DNA of 64,000 nucleotides, from assembly GCA_963784195.1 (NCBI GenBank), contig CAWARA010000027.1:56851-120850 (forward strand), given 5' to 3'. Both the position numbers and the translations under genes were made by a program. This document shows, piece by piece, positions 45,331 through 53,546 of the stretch. This DNA comes from CAVQAH01 sp963784195 (lineage in GTDB: Bacteria > Acidobacteriota > Vicinamibacteria > Vicinamibacterales > 2-12-FULL-66-21). Numbering within the stretch: the stretch's first letter is position 1; each line of letters starts with the position of its first letter. The notes beneath the pieces were generated by a model. That model did not search any database. It saw only the letters and a list, made by a program, of their open reading frames with translations, and was not told the DNA's origin.

Positions 45331-46406
45331 TCGACCGGTATCTTCATCGTGACGGCGTAGCCGTCGGAGTTGTCGATAGCCACCGATCCGCGCTCGCCAT
45401 ATGCCGCGGCAATCCGCTTGCGCACGGACGCCAGGCCGAGCCCGTTTCGCCGGCCGTTCTGACCGTCGACGCCCGGACCGTTGTCGGCGACACGAATGAT
45501 CAGCACATCGCCATCCACCCGGGCATCAGCCTGGACGGAGCCGCCTTCGGCGCGAGCCGACACGCCGTGTCGCACGGCGTTCTCCAGGAGCGGCTGGAGA
45601 ATCAGCGCCGGTATCAGGCAATCGGACGCCGACGGTTCCAGGCGTTCGACGACGCGAAGGCGATCGCCGAGGCGAAGCTGTTCGAAGGCGAGATAGTCGC
45701 CGACGAACGCCCACTCTGCTGCGAGGGGCACCATTTCCTCGTCGGACATCGCGTAACGCAGCAGATCGCCGAGGCGATCGAGCGCACGATCGGCCGCGGC
45801 CGGGTCGTGCGTCACGAGCGCGCTCACGGTGTGCAGCGCGTTGAAAAGGAAGTGCGGGTTGAGCTGCGCACGCAGCGCCGAGAGCTGCGCCTGATTGGCG
45901 AGCAGACGGGCGTCGGCGGCGGCCGCCGCCTCGCGGACGCGCTCGCGCTCGCTGCGGATCGCGTAGGAGATCCCGGCAACCATCACGTACAACCAGGAGC
46001 CCATCAGCAGGCTCCACACGAGCACCGGCGAATTCCAGAGCCCTCGAGCGGCGGTGCCGAACTCGCCCTTCGCCAGGTCCGGGATGACTGAAGACAGCGC
46101 GTAGATGATTGCGTAGCCGGCAAGCGCTACGGCATGGAATGCGAAGAACCAGGCGAACCCGGAGCGCCAGTGGACGCGCCCGGTGAGCCGCCACACCCCG
46201 ATGCCCATGAGCCCCGCGACAGCCATGACCATGAGGCCGTACGGCAACGTTTCCGACGGTGACATCTGCGCGCCCCACGCGGCGGCCAGCGCCCAGAGCG
46301 TGGCGGCGGCAAACCACGCGGCGACGTACGCGATCCATCCGAGCGCACGGCCTGTCAGCGGGAGGCCGATGCCGGACGCCGAACCGCGGATCGTTGGATC
46401 GGTCAC
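45327..46406 (-). CDS. Sensor histidine kinase, LytS/YehU (His_kinase) type
   Basis: About 359 residues from GTG at 46406; an ATG at 46487 would add an unlikely hydrophilic stretch. About four membrane helices (GWIAYVAAWFAAATLWALAA, GLMVMAVAGLMGIGVWRL, LVWSLLMGSWLYVMVAGI) precede the catalytic part: LNPHFLFNALHTVSALVTHD, with the phosphorylated His, and the ATPase end LQPLLENAVRHGVSARAEGG and ADNGPGV. This is the kinase of the LytTR regulator next to it. The signal is unknown. Confidence 0.9.
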   Translation of the reverse strand: MTDPTIRGSASGIGLPLTGRALGWIAYVAAWFAAATLWALAAAWGAQMSPSETLPYGLMVMAVAGLMGIGVWRLTGRVHWRSGFAWFFAFHAVALAGYAIIYALSSVIPDLAKGEFGTAARGLWNSPVLVWSLLMGSWLYVMVAGISYAIRSERERVREAAAAADARLLANQAQLSALRAQLNPHFLFNALHTVSALVTHDPAAADRALDRLGDLLRYAMSDEEMVPLAAEWAFVGDYLAFEQLRLGDRLRVVERLEPSASDCLIPALILQPLLENAVRHGVSARAEGGSVQADARVDGDVLIIRVADNGPGVDGQNGRRNGLGLASVRKRIAAAYGERGSVAIDNSDGYAVTMKIPVE

Positions 46407-46565
46407 GTCATCAGCATGGTGGCACGGCAGGCCGCGCGAGTCCACGATGTTGCCGACCGCCGACCGGTCACCGCCAGAAACGACCATTCACCGGCGAGTC
46501 TGAGCCCGAGCGAGTCCCGAGTCCCAGCAGATCCCCCTCGCGTAAGATGGCGCGTGAAGGGACAC

Positions 46566-46982
46566 ATGACGCAAACACTCGGTCTGGTGGCGATTGTCGT
46601 GCGGGAGTACGACGAAGCCATCGCGTGGTACACAGCGAAGCTGGGGTTCGAGCTCGTCGAGGACACTCCGCAGAGCGCCGTCAAACGATGGGTTCGTGTT
46701 CGGCCGCCTGGCTCCCGCGGGACCGATCTCCTGCTGGCGCGTGCAGCCAATGCGGAACAGGCCTCGCGCGTCGGGAACCAAAGCGGGGGGCGCGTTTTCC
46801 TCTTTCTCTATACCGACGACTTCTACCGGGACTACGAGGCGTACCGCGCTCGCGGCGTCGTCTTCATCCGGCCGCCCAGCGACGAGCCTTACGGCATCGT
46901 GGCGGTGTTCGAAGATCTCTACGGCAACAAGTGGGATCTCGTGCAGATGAAGCAGGACAGCGCAGGCGCGCCGGGACACTAG
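46566..46982 (+). CDS. VOC-superfamily (glyoxalase-like) protein
   Basis: 138 residues from ATG 46566. MTQTLGLVAIVVREYDEAIA, WYTAKLGFELVED and FLFLYTDDFYRDYEAYRARG carry the VOC beta-alpha-beta-beta-beta pattern. The family includes glyoxalase I, extradiol dioxygenases and antibiotic-resistance proteins; metal ligands are not clear enough to assign an enzyme. It shares its final four bases with the end of the LuxR-type gene on the other strand. Confidence 0.8.
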   Translation: MTQTLGLVAIVVREYDEAIAWYTAKLGFELVEDTPQSAVKRWVRVRPPGSRGTDLLLARAANAEQASRVGNQSGGRVFLFLYTDDFYRDYEAYRARGVVFIRPPSDEPYGIVAVFEDLYGNKWDLVQMKQDSAGAPGH

Positions 46983-47359
46983 AGTGGCACGAGGCCCCGG
47001 CGCAACGCCTGGCGCACGGCGTCTGTGCGATTCGAGGCGCCGAGCTTTCCGAAGATCGACGCGAGGTGGAACTTGATCGTTTCCTCGCTCACGCCGAGGT
47101 CCCTGGCGATTTGTTTGTTGGGCAAGCCATCCGTCAGCAGGGTCAGCACCTGCATCTCGCGCGGAGTCAATGGTTCCACCAGCGGCGCCGTCTCATCGCC
47201 GTCGCCCGCGTCGGCCATCAAGTACGCGTCCACACCAAGCCCGAGCCCGCGCGCGGCGCTCAGGCTTGATGCTTCCGCAATGACCTCCAGGCCTTCGGGC
47301 AGCTCCGCGCGCAGTCGTTGGCGTTGCGCAGCGGTGCCGATGAGGATGACGCGCATCAT
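46979..47359 (-). CDS. LuxR-family HTH regulator with truncated receiver
   Basis: 126 residues. The C-terminal LuxR/NarL HTH is complete: TPREMQVLTLLTDGLPNKQI, ARDLGVSEETIKFHLASIFG and KLGASNRTDAVRQALRRGLV. The N-terminal 60 residues resemble a shortened receiver domain, but there is no clear phospho-acceptor aspartate in the expected position and the domain is about half the usual 120 residues. It may be an orphan regulator independent of phosphorylation. Confidence 0.8.
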   Translation of the reverse strand: MMRVILIGTAAQRQRLRAELPEGLEVIAEASSLSAARGLGLGVDAYLMADAGDGDETAPLVEPLTPREMQVLTLLTDGLPNKQIARDLGVSEETIKFHLASIFGKLGASNRTDAVRQALRRGLVPL

Positions 47360-47417
47360 CGAGTCATGTCAGTCGTCCGTGTTCCGCAACTCGAAGCCTG
47401 CAACCATTGCCCCCCGG

Positions 47418-47465
47418 TTTTCGAGCGACGAGCCACGAACCACGAACCACGGATCACGGACCACG
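47418..47465. repeat. Right arm of a GTGGTTCGTAG palindrome
   Basis: TTTCGAGCGACGAGCCACGA then ACCACGAACCACGGATCACGGACCACGC is one arm only, situated between the LuxR-type regulator and the HtrA-like gene. Same family as 34127 and 49228. Confidence 0.75.
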
Positions 47466-47494
47466 CCGTTCTCACGATCCTACGGTATCGCCTC

Positions 47495-48394
47495 TCACCC
47501 CTTCGGCCGAGCGGCAACCGTGATCGTGACGTCGCGTGCCGTTCCCCCGCGCAACGTGCGTGCGATGACCGTCTGGCCGACACGACGGTCGGTGAGCAGA
47601 TCGAGCAATTGTTCGGGCGTGCTGACCGGCTGTCCGTCGAAGTCGAGCAGCAGATCTCCAACCATCAATCCCGCGGCGTCGGCCGGGCTGGACGGCGTGA
47701 TGGCCATGATCAGGAGCGCGCGCTCACGGCCGCCCGTTCTCTGGGCCGCGGGCAGCTCGATCGAGTGGACCGCCAGACCCACGAATCCACGTTGCGGCGT
47801 GCCTGACGTCAGGACCTGCTGCGCCGCGTTCCACGCGATTGACGCCGGGATGCATACGCCAAATCCACGGATCGTGGAAGCAGTCGCGATCCCGATCAGC
47901 GTGCGCGAGACGTTGAAGATCGCGCCGCCGGCAAATCCATCGTGCATCGGCGCCGTTACCCGGAAGACGCGGGGAATCTCGCGCCGCCGGCCGGTGCGCA
48001 GTGGACCGCCGACAACGGCGACGATTCCCACGCTGGCGGTGACAGCGTTGCTCCACGACCGCGCGAGCGCGGAGATCAGCTCGCCGGGACGCGGTTCATC
48101 CGGGGCCGTTGCGGGGGCAGCCAGGTTGTGCGGGACTTTCGTCCGAATCACCGCAATGCCGGTCGCCGGATCCCATCCCGCCAGCTCGGCCTCCATTCCC
48201 TCATCATCCTGACCGTTCACACGCACGCGCAGGCCATCTTCACGGCCAACCGCTCGCGCGGTCGTGATGAGTGTGTCGGGTCCGTGAACGATGCCGCTGG
48301 CCGGGCGGCGTGTGCCGAATACTTGCACGACGGATGGAGCGGTCGCCGCGATGCCATCCGCAAGGTCTTTCGAGAGTGCTTCGAGGTTCGTCAT
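47495..48394 (-). CDS. HtrA/DegP-like protein with lost catalytic triad and PDZ domain
   Basis: 299 residues, laid out as a trypsin-like domain (about 25-190) plus a PDZ domain (about 195-295: FVGLAVHSIELPAAQR, LMVGDLLLDFDGQPVSTPEQ, LLDLLTDRRVGQTVIARTLRGG). Aligned by eye with DegP, the His position (TNNHVV) is TTARAV, the Asp (DPRSDIALI) is DPATGIAVI and the Ser (GNSGGAL) is GFAGGAIF. All three catalytic residues are replaced by Arg, Gly and Ala, so it should be inactive as a protease and could act as a scaffold, adaptor or chaperone. No signal peptide is visible at the start, so it may be cytoplasmic. Confidence 0.8.
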   Translation of the reverse strand: MTNLEALSKDLADGIAATAPSVVQVFGTRRPASGIVHGPDTLITTARAVGREDGLRVRVNGQDDEGMEAELAGWDPATGIAVIRTKVPHNLAAPATAPDEPRPGELISALARSWSNAVTASVGIVAVVGGPLRTGRRREIPRVFRVTAPMHDGFAGGAIFNVSRTLIGIATASTIRGFGVCIPASIAWNAAQQVLTSGTPQRGFVGLAVHSIELPAAQRTGGRERALLIMAITPSSPADAAGLMVGDLLLDFDGQPVSTPEQLLDLLTDRRVGQTVIARTLRGGTARDVTITVAARPKG

Positions 48395-48503
48395 GACCCC
48401 GATTGTGGTACGTGCGCGCGGCCGGCTGGATCACCTGAATGGGGAGGCAGATCAACTCCCAACTACCAACTCCCAAAAATCTCACGTTCGAGCGATCGGG
48501 ACG

Positions 48504-49228
48504 CTACACCCAACCGAGGCTTCGCTCGACAGCCTTTCGCCAGCTCGCGTGTGCAGACTCACGTTGATCGGCGGACCACGCCGGCGTCCACTCGCGGTCG
48601 GCTTTCCAGTTCTGTCGCAGCTCGTCGAGCGAACCCCAGAAGCCGATCGCGAGCCCGGCGAAGTAGGCGGCGCCGAGCGCCGTTGTCTCAGCGACGGTCG
48701 GCCGGACCACGGTGACGCCGAGTATGTCGGCCTGTAGTTGCATCAACATGTTGTTCACCGTGGCGCCGCCATCCACCTTGAGCGAGTCGAGCCTGACGCC
48801 CGAGTCCACGACCATCGCGTCGAGGACATCACGCGTTTGAAAGCAGATCGCCTCGAGCGTCGCGCGTGCGAGGTGCGCGCTGGTGTTGAAACGCGAAAGC
48901 CCCACGATCACTCCGCGCGCATCGGATCGCCAATAGGGCGCGAACAGTCCAGAGAACGCGGGGACGAAGTAGACGCCGCCATTGTCGGGAACGCTGGCGG
49001 CGAGGGCTTCGATGTCAGCGCGGTCCTGATGATGCCGAGCTGATCGCGCAGCCACTGTACAGGCCGATCCGGTGACCGCCACCGATCCCTCGAGCGCATA
49101 GGTCACGTCGCTCGCGCTCATCGAATAGCACGCTGTCGTCAGGAGTCCCGCCTTCGATGCGACGATCTCCCGGCCGGTGTTGAGCAACATGAAATTGCCC
49201 GTCCCGTACGTGTTCTTCGCCCCATTGC
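48504..49228 (-). pseudogene. glpK: Glycerol kinase remnant (C-terminal half, two frameshifts)
   Basis: From KNTYGTGNFMLLNTG the sequence is clearly the C-terminal half of glycerol kinase: VYFVPAFSGLFAPYWRSDAR, LKVDGGATVNNMLMQLQADI and LGAAYFAGLAIGFWGSLDEL. The 5' half (about 250 residues, including the phosphate-binding and glycerol sites) is absent; the sequence instead enters a GTGGTCCGTGGTTCGTAG palindrome at 49228. Within the remnant, two compensating shifts near 49054 and 49017 garble the stretch that should read VQWLRDQLGIIR. It is a decayed gene, not a working kinase. Confidence 0.82.
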
Positions 49229-49326
49229 AGCCGTGGTCCGTGGTTCGTAGTCCGTGTCTCGCCGGAGGCTGGTGCCGAAAACTTCGACGAGACACGACCA
49301 CGAACCACGAGCCACGAACTACGAGC
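49228..49326. repeat. GTGGTCCGTGGTTCGTAG palindrome replacing the glpK 5' half
   Basis: Left arm CCGTGGTCCGTGGTTCGTAG then TCCGTGTCTCGCCGG (49230-49264); right arm CGACGAGACACGACCACGAA then CCACGAGCCACGAACTACGAGC (49285-49326). The spacer is about 20 bases. It stands exactly where the N-terminal half of glycerol kinase is missing. Confidence 0.8.
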
Positions 49327-49346
49327 GTGCCACGTCATCCCAGGCG

Positions 49347-50744
49347 TCATTTGACCAGAAACAACTTGTCTTGCCGCTGCAGCGCCCATCTGACCTTGCC
49401 ATCCGCGCCGATGATCACGTCTTCTTCCTGCGCCATGCGGACGGCCTGTCCATCCCATTCGGGCACTGGCGTCGTGGCTTGCAGCTCGATGGAGTACCAC
49501 ATCGACGGGATCACCTTCGCATCGCCCCGGCCCGGCACACCTTCCTGATAATCCCAGAGTCCGATCAGCGGGCCGGCGCCATGCCCGTGGAGCCCGATTG
49601 GATGTGAGTAGACGGTGCCGTTGATGTTCTTGGCCTTCATCGCCGCCAGCGATGCCGCCAGGATCTCGTTGCCGGTTCGGCCCGGACGCAGTTCGCTGAC
49701 GACGATGTCCTGCAGCACATTGGCGTTGGCGAGCGCGCGGCGGAGACCTTCAGGCGGATCGGTCTCCCCGGGTTTCAGGACGTACGCGTTGTGCTGCGTG
49801 TCGGTGTTGAGCCGCGCCACGGTGATGCCGACGTCGCAGTGGAGCACGTCGCCCGGCTGAATGACCGGATCGCTGCCGATCTGTTCGGCGGTCGCTCCTT
49901 TGCGCTGGACGCTGACGCTCGGCTGAAACCACGTGTCCAGGCCCTGGTCGTTGACTTGCTGCCGCCACCACCACACCAAATCGCTCGTCTTCGTGGTTCC
50001 AGGCTTGATCACCTGATTCGAGAACATCGTCTGCGTCATCGACCAGACCAGTTCCTGCATCTTCTTGAAGAACACTTCTTCTTCAGGAAGCCGCGACGCA
50101 ATCAACTCGAGCGGCAGCGCCTCGGCATCCTTGAACCGCGCAGTCCACGTGTCGCCAAGCGCGGCGCTCATGCCCTTCAGTTCTCCGCTCGTCAGGCCGT
50201 CGGAGAACGCGAAGACGGTCGAGCGGTTGATGGCGATGACCTTCGGGTTCCGCTCCTCGATGACGGTCTTCAGGATCTGCCACTGCTCGTCGCCCCACAG
50301 TTCGGCCTGCTGCCCGCGGCCGATATTGCCCGCGGCAGCCCGCGCCGATCGCCTGGCTTCGAACACGCCGCCTTGCGTCGTCCCGCCGAGCGCGATGCGT
50401 TCGACGCACGAGACGGACGGCGGCGTTCCCGCGGCGGCACACTTGTCGAAGAAGACGTAGATCGTGCGGCGCCTGGCGGCAAAGGTCTCGGGAGCCGTGA
50501 TGGCGCTGAAGACGGGATCCTCAGCGTACTCGCGCATGGGGACGACCCAGAGATCTACGCCATGCTTGCGCATCAGCGCCGGCACGAACGTATCGAGACG
50601 TTTCTTCAGCCAGTCCTGCTGCATCGCCGCCTGCTCGCGCAAGGTGCCGAATGGACGCGGCTTGTGCGCAGGCTGCGCCACCAGGAGCGCAGACGTCATC
50701 CAGGCTGCGGCAATGAGGGAAACGGGACGCAGAACACGCATCAT
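49347..50744 (-). CDS. M24-family metallopeptidase (Xaa-Pro aminopeptidase type)
   Basis: 465 residues from the ATG at 50744, with GGGAGG six bases upstream. A signal peptide (LIAAAWMTSALLVAQPA) precedes a creatinase-like N-domain (about 30-230) and an M24 pita-bread domain. The metal region shows DVLHCDVGITVARLNTDTQH (two Asp), YSHPIGLHGHGAGPLIGLW (His), MWYSIELQATTPVP (Glu) and AQEEDVIIGADG (Glu). It is secreted and likely cleaves peptides with a proline at the second position; the family's metal-ligand set appears complete. Confidence 0.85.
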   Translation of the reverse strand: MMRVLRPVSLIAAAWMTSALLVAQPAHKPRPFGTLREQAAMQQDWLKKRLDTFVPALMRKHGVDLWVVPMREYAEDPVFSAITAPETFAARRRTIYVFFDKCAAAGTPPSVSCVERIALGGTTQGGVFEARRSARAAAGNIGRGQQAELWGDEQWQILKTVIEERNPKVIAINRSTVFAFSDGLTSGELKGMSAALGDTWTARFKDAEALPLELIASRLPEEEVFFKKMQELVWSMTQTMFSNQVIKPGTTKTSDLVWWWRQQVNDQGLDTWFQPSVSVQRKGATAEQIGSDPVIQPGDVLHCDVGITVARLNTDTQHNAYVLKPGETDPPEGLRRALANANVLQDIVVSELRPGRTGNEILAASLAAMKAKNINGTVYSHPIGLHGHGAGPLIGLWDYQEGVPGRGDAKVIPSMWYSIELQATTPVPEWDGQAVRMAQEEDVIIGADGKVRWALQRQDKLFLVK

Positions 50745-50759
50745 CGGGACCTCCCGGGG

Positions 50760-50855
50760 GAAGTCTACTGGAGAATGGGCGATGGGCGATGGGCGAGGGG
50801 CGAGGGGCGAGGGGCAAACGGAAATGGGCAATCGACAACGGGGCATCGGCGATCG
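50760..50855. repeat. GGGCGAT/GGGCGAG G-rich repeat
   Basis: AATGGGCGATGGGCGATGGG then CGAGGGGCGAGGGGCGAGGGGC: a shorter, diverged copy of the heptamer array at 44424, lying in the divergent gap between the M24 peptidase and the serine hydrolase. G-tracts at seven-base spacing could form a G-quadruplex on the plus strand. Confidence 0.75.
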
Positions 50856-50869
50856 AAAATGACGGCCCT

Positions 50870-52553
50870 ATGATTCTTCGACGCGCTTTCGCATGCGCTG
50901 TGGTCGTCTTGCTCGCTCTTGTGGGCGTTCGCGGGCAGATGCCTGATGGCACGGACAATCGCACGATCGGGTCCAGGGTCGACGAGATCTTTGCTGAGTT
51001 CAGCAAGACCGGCTCGCCGGGCTGTACCGTCGGTCTCTATCAAGGCCCCCGCATCGTCTACAGCCACGCGTACGGGATGGCGAACCTCGATCACGACGTC
51101 AAACTGACGCCAGCCAGCGTGTTTCACGTCGCATCCGTCTCGAAGCAGTTCACGGCCGCGGCGATCCTGCTGCTCGCCGCAGACGGCAAGCTCTCGATCG
51201 ACGACGACGTCCGGAAGTACATACCGGAACTGCCGGATTTCGGCGAGCGCATCACGATCCGTCATCTGGCGAATCATACGAGCGGCATCCGTGACCAATG
51301 GTCGCTGTTGGGCCTGGCGGGCTGGCGGTACTCACGGGATCTCATCAGCGACGATGATGTGCTGGACCTGTTGTCGCGTCAGAAGGACCTGAACTTCAAG
51401 CCGGGCGAGCGTCACGTGTACTCCAACAGTGGCTATACGCTCATGGCCGTGATTGTGAGCCGGGTCAGCGGGAAGTCGTTCCGGCAGTTCACCACCGAGC
51501 GGATCTTCAAGCCGTTAGGGATGGACGACACGCACTTCCGCGACAACTTCAACGAGATCATCAAAGGCCAGGCCTACGGATATGCGCGGGACGACGGCGA
51601 GCTGCGCCTCAGCGTCACGAACTTCGACACCGCCGGCGCGACGAGCCTGATGACGACCGTTGAGGACCTGGTGCGATGGCACGCCAACTTCGACGATCCG
51701 AAGGTCGGGGGCCAGCCGCTGATTTCCGGACTGCTCGAGCGCGGCGTGCTCAACGACGGCCGCCGCATCGACTACGCGTTTGGCATTTCTCACGGAACCT
51801 ATCGAGGCCAGCCAACGGTCAGTCACGGCGGAGCAGACGCCGGCTATCGTTCGGCCTTTCTGCGATTTCCCGAGCAGCGGGTTGGCGTAGCCGTGCTGTG
51901 CAATCTGGCATCGGCGAACCCCGTCGTGCTCGCGCAGCGTGTCGCGGACGTCTTTTTGGGCAACAAGCTGACGTCATCGACATCGGAGGTCGCCGATACC
52001 AGTCCAGAGGTAGCGCTTGGCCCGGAACTCCTCCGCAGCTACGCCGGGCTCTACTGGAACGAGAACGAGTCGTCGGCCCGTCGATTTGAATTCGACGACG
52101 GAAAGCTCTTCGCCGTCGTCGGGCGAGAGCGTCAACCGCTCAAATCACTCGGAGAAGGACGATTTGTTCAAACGACGGGGCCGGGAACGAGGCTGACGTT
52201 CGATGCGGGAGGCGCTGGGACAGTGACTATCGCCGGCCCGGGCGGTCCTGGCGATCGTTTTGTTCGCGCTGAGCCGTTTTCACCGACGCCAGCCAAACTG
52301 GCAGAGTTTGCCGGCGTGTATCGCAGCGATGAGATCGAATCCTTTTATCGAATGGTCGTGCACGAGGGTGACGCTTCGTCTCGAGCGCATGAAATCCCGC
52401 CCGGCGGCCATGCAGCCGATCGTCCTCGACACCTTTGGCACGCAAGTCGGCACGATTCGCTTCGTGCGAAACGCCTCTGGTACGGTGACCGGATTCGTGC
52501 TCGATGCCGGCCGCGTCAGACGCGTCAAGTTCTGGAAGGATGGCAGCCGCTAG
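50870..52553 (+). CDS. Secreted beta-lactamase-family serine hydrolase (frameshifted)
   Basis: About 560 residues when joined. A signal peptide (ILRRAFACAVVVLLALVGVR) leads to a class C beta-lactamase/DD-peptidase-like domain: SxxK as HVASVSKQF (Ser89, Lys92), the YxN motif YSNSGY, and the HxG-type triad SHGGADAGY. A C-terminal lipocalin-like domain (about 390-560; SYAGLYWNENE, GVYRSDEIESFYRMVV) is characteristic of this group, often called Pab87-like. The frame changes near 52365: HEG should continue VTLRLERMKSRPAAMQP and end FWKDGSR. Substrate unknown; it need not hydrolyse beta-lactams. Confidence 0.85.
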
Positions 52554-52561
52554 CCGTCGGA

Positions 52562-53458
52562 TTACTGATCGAGACCCGCCATCTCGAACAACACCGTAGC
52601 CAGCGCCGCATAGTCGTCATCCCCATGTCCCGACGCGACGAGCGCGGTCACGAGCTGCTGGACTACGGCAGACACCGGCGCAGGGGATTCGTTCTCGGCC
52701 AGCGTGGCCCCAGCGATCTTCAGATCCTTGGCGTAGAGCCGTGAGCGGAACCCCGGCTTGTAGTTGGCGCTCAGAATCCGCTCGCCATGCACCTCGAGCA
52801 CGCGGCTGGCCGCGAATCCTCCGAGCAGCGCCTGCCTGACACGCGCCGGATCGACGTCAGCCTTTCGCGCGAGCGTGAACGCCTCGCTCACCGCCGCGAG
52901 CGTGCCCCCGATCACCATTTGATTGCAGACCTTGCAGATCTGTCCCGCACCAGACGGCCCGATGCGGACGACGCGATCGGGGTTGCCCATGGCGTCGAGG
53001 ATCGGCTTGACCTCCGCGAATGCGGCATCGTCGCCGCCAACCATGATCGAAAGCGACGCATTGATCGCGCCGATCTCTCCGCCGCTGACCGGCGCATCGA
53101 GCATCGTGGCCCCGAGCTCGGACGCCCGCCCGGCAAGCCGCCGCGCAACCGCGGGCGCGATGGTGCTCGTGTCGATCACAATCGTCCCGCGCTGGATCGC
53201 GCTGAAGACACCACGCTCGCCTTCGAGCACCAGTTCGACATCGGGCGAGTCCGGCAGCATCGTAATCACCCGTGTAACTCGTGCGGCGACCTCGGCCGGC
53301 GAACCAACACGTTCCGCCCCCGCCGCCACGAGCTCGTCAACCGGCCCCGGACTGCGGCTGTGGACCACCAGCGAGTAGCCACGCGCAATCAGATTCTTCG
53401 CCATGGGTTTCCCCATGACGCCCAACCCAATGAACCCCACTCGACGCTCGTCACTCAT
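52562..53458 (-). CDS. glxR: Beta-hydroxyacid dehydrogenase (tartronate-semialdehyde reductase/3-HIBDH type)
   Basis: 298 residues, ATG at 53458 with GAGG upstream. The N-terminal Rossmann motif is GFIGLGVMGKPMAKNLI, the substrate motif LDAPVSGGEIGA, and the catalytic Lys is in GAGQICKVCNQM. These are the landmarks of GlxR/GarR-like enzymes, which reduce tartronate semialdehyde to glycerate, and of 3-hydroxyisobutyrate dehydrogenase. Position next to the urate genes favours the former, as glyoxylate from ureidoglycolate can enter this route; a glyoxylate carboligase is not in the window. Confidence 0.82.
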   Translation of the reverse strand: MSDERRVGFIGLGVMGKPMAKNLIARGYSLVVHSRSPGPVDELVAAGAERVGSPAEVAARVTRVITMLPDSPDVELVLEGERGVFSAIQRGTIVIDTSTIAPAVARRLAGRASELGATMLDAPVSGGEIGAINASLSIMVGGDDAAFAEVKPILDAMGNPDRVVRIGPSGAGQICKVCNQMVIGGTLAAVSEAFTLARKADVDPARVRQALLGGFAASRVLEVHGERILSANYKPGFRSRLYAKDLKIAGATLAENESPAPVSAVVQQLVTALVASGHGDDDYAALATVLFEMAGLDQ

Positions 53459-53464
53459 CGCCAC

Positions 53465-53546
53465 CTCGAAACTCCGTCAAACCGCCTGAACCCACGTGTG
53501 AACCTTCGTGTGAACCCCCCCGTGTGAACCCCCGTCTGAACCCCCG
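53465..53546. repeat. Short tandem GTGTGAACCCCCGT units
   Basis: Five imperfect copies of a 12-16-base unit (TGAACCCACGTG, TGAACCTTCGTG, TGAACCCCCCCGTG, TGAACCCCCGTC, TGAACCCCCGTC) fill the gap between the SDR gene and glxR, both on the minus strand. No palindromic character. Confidence 0.75.
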
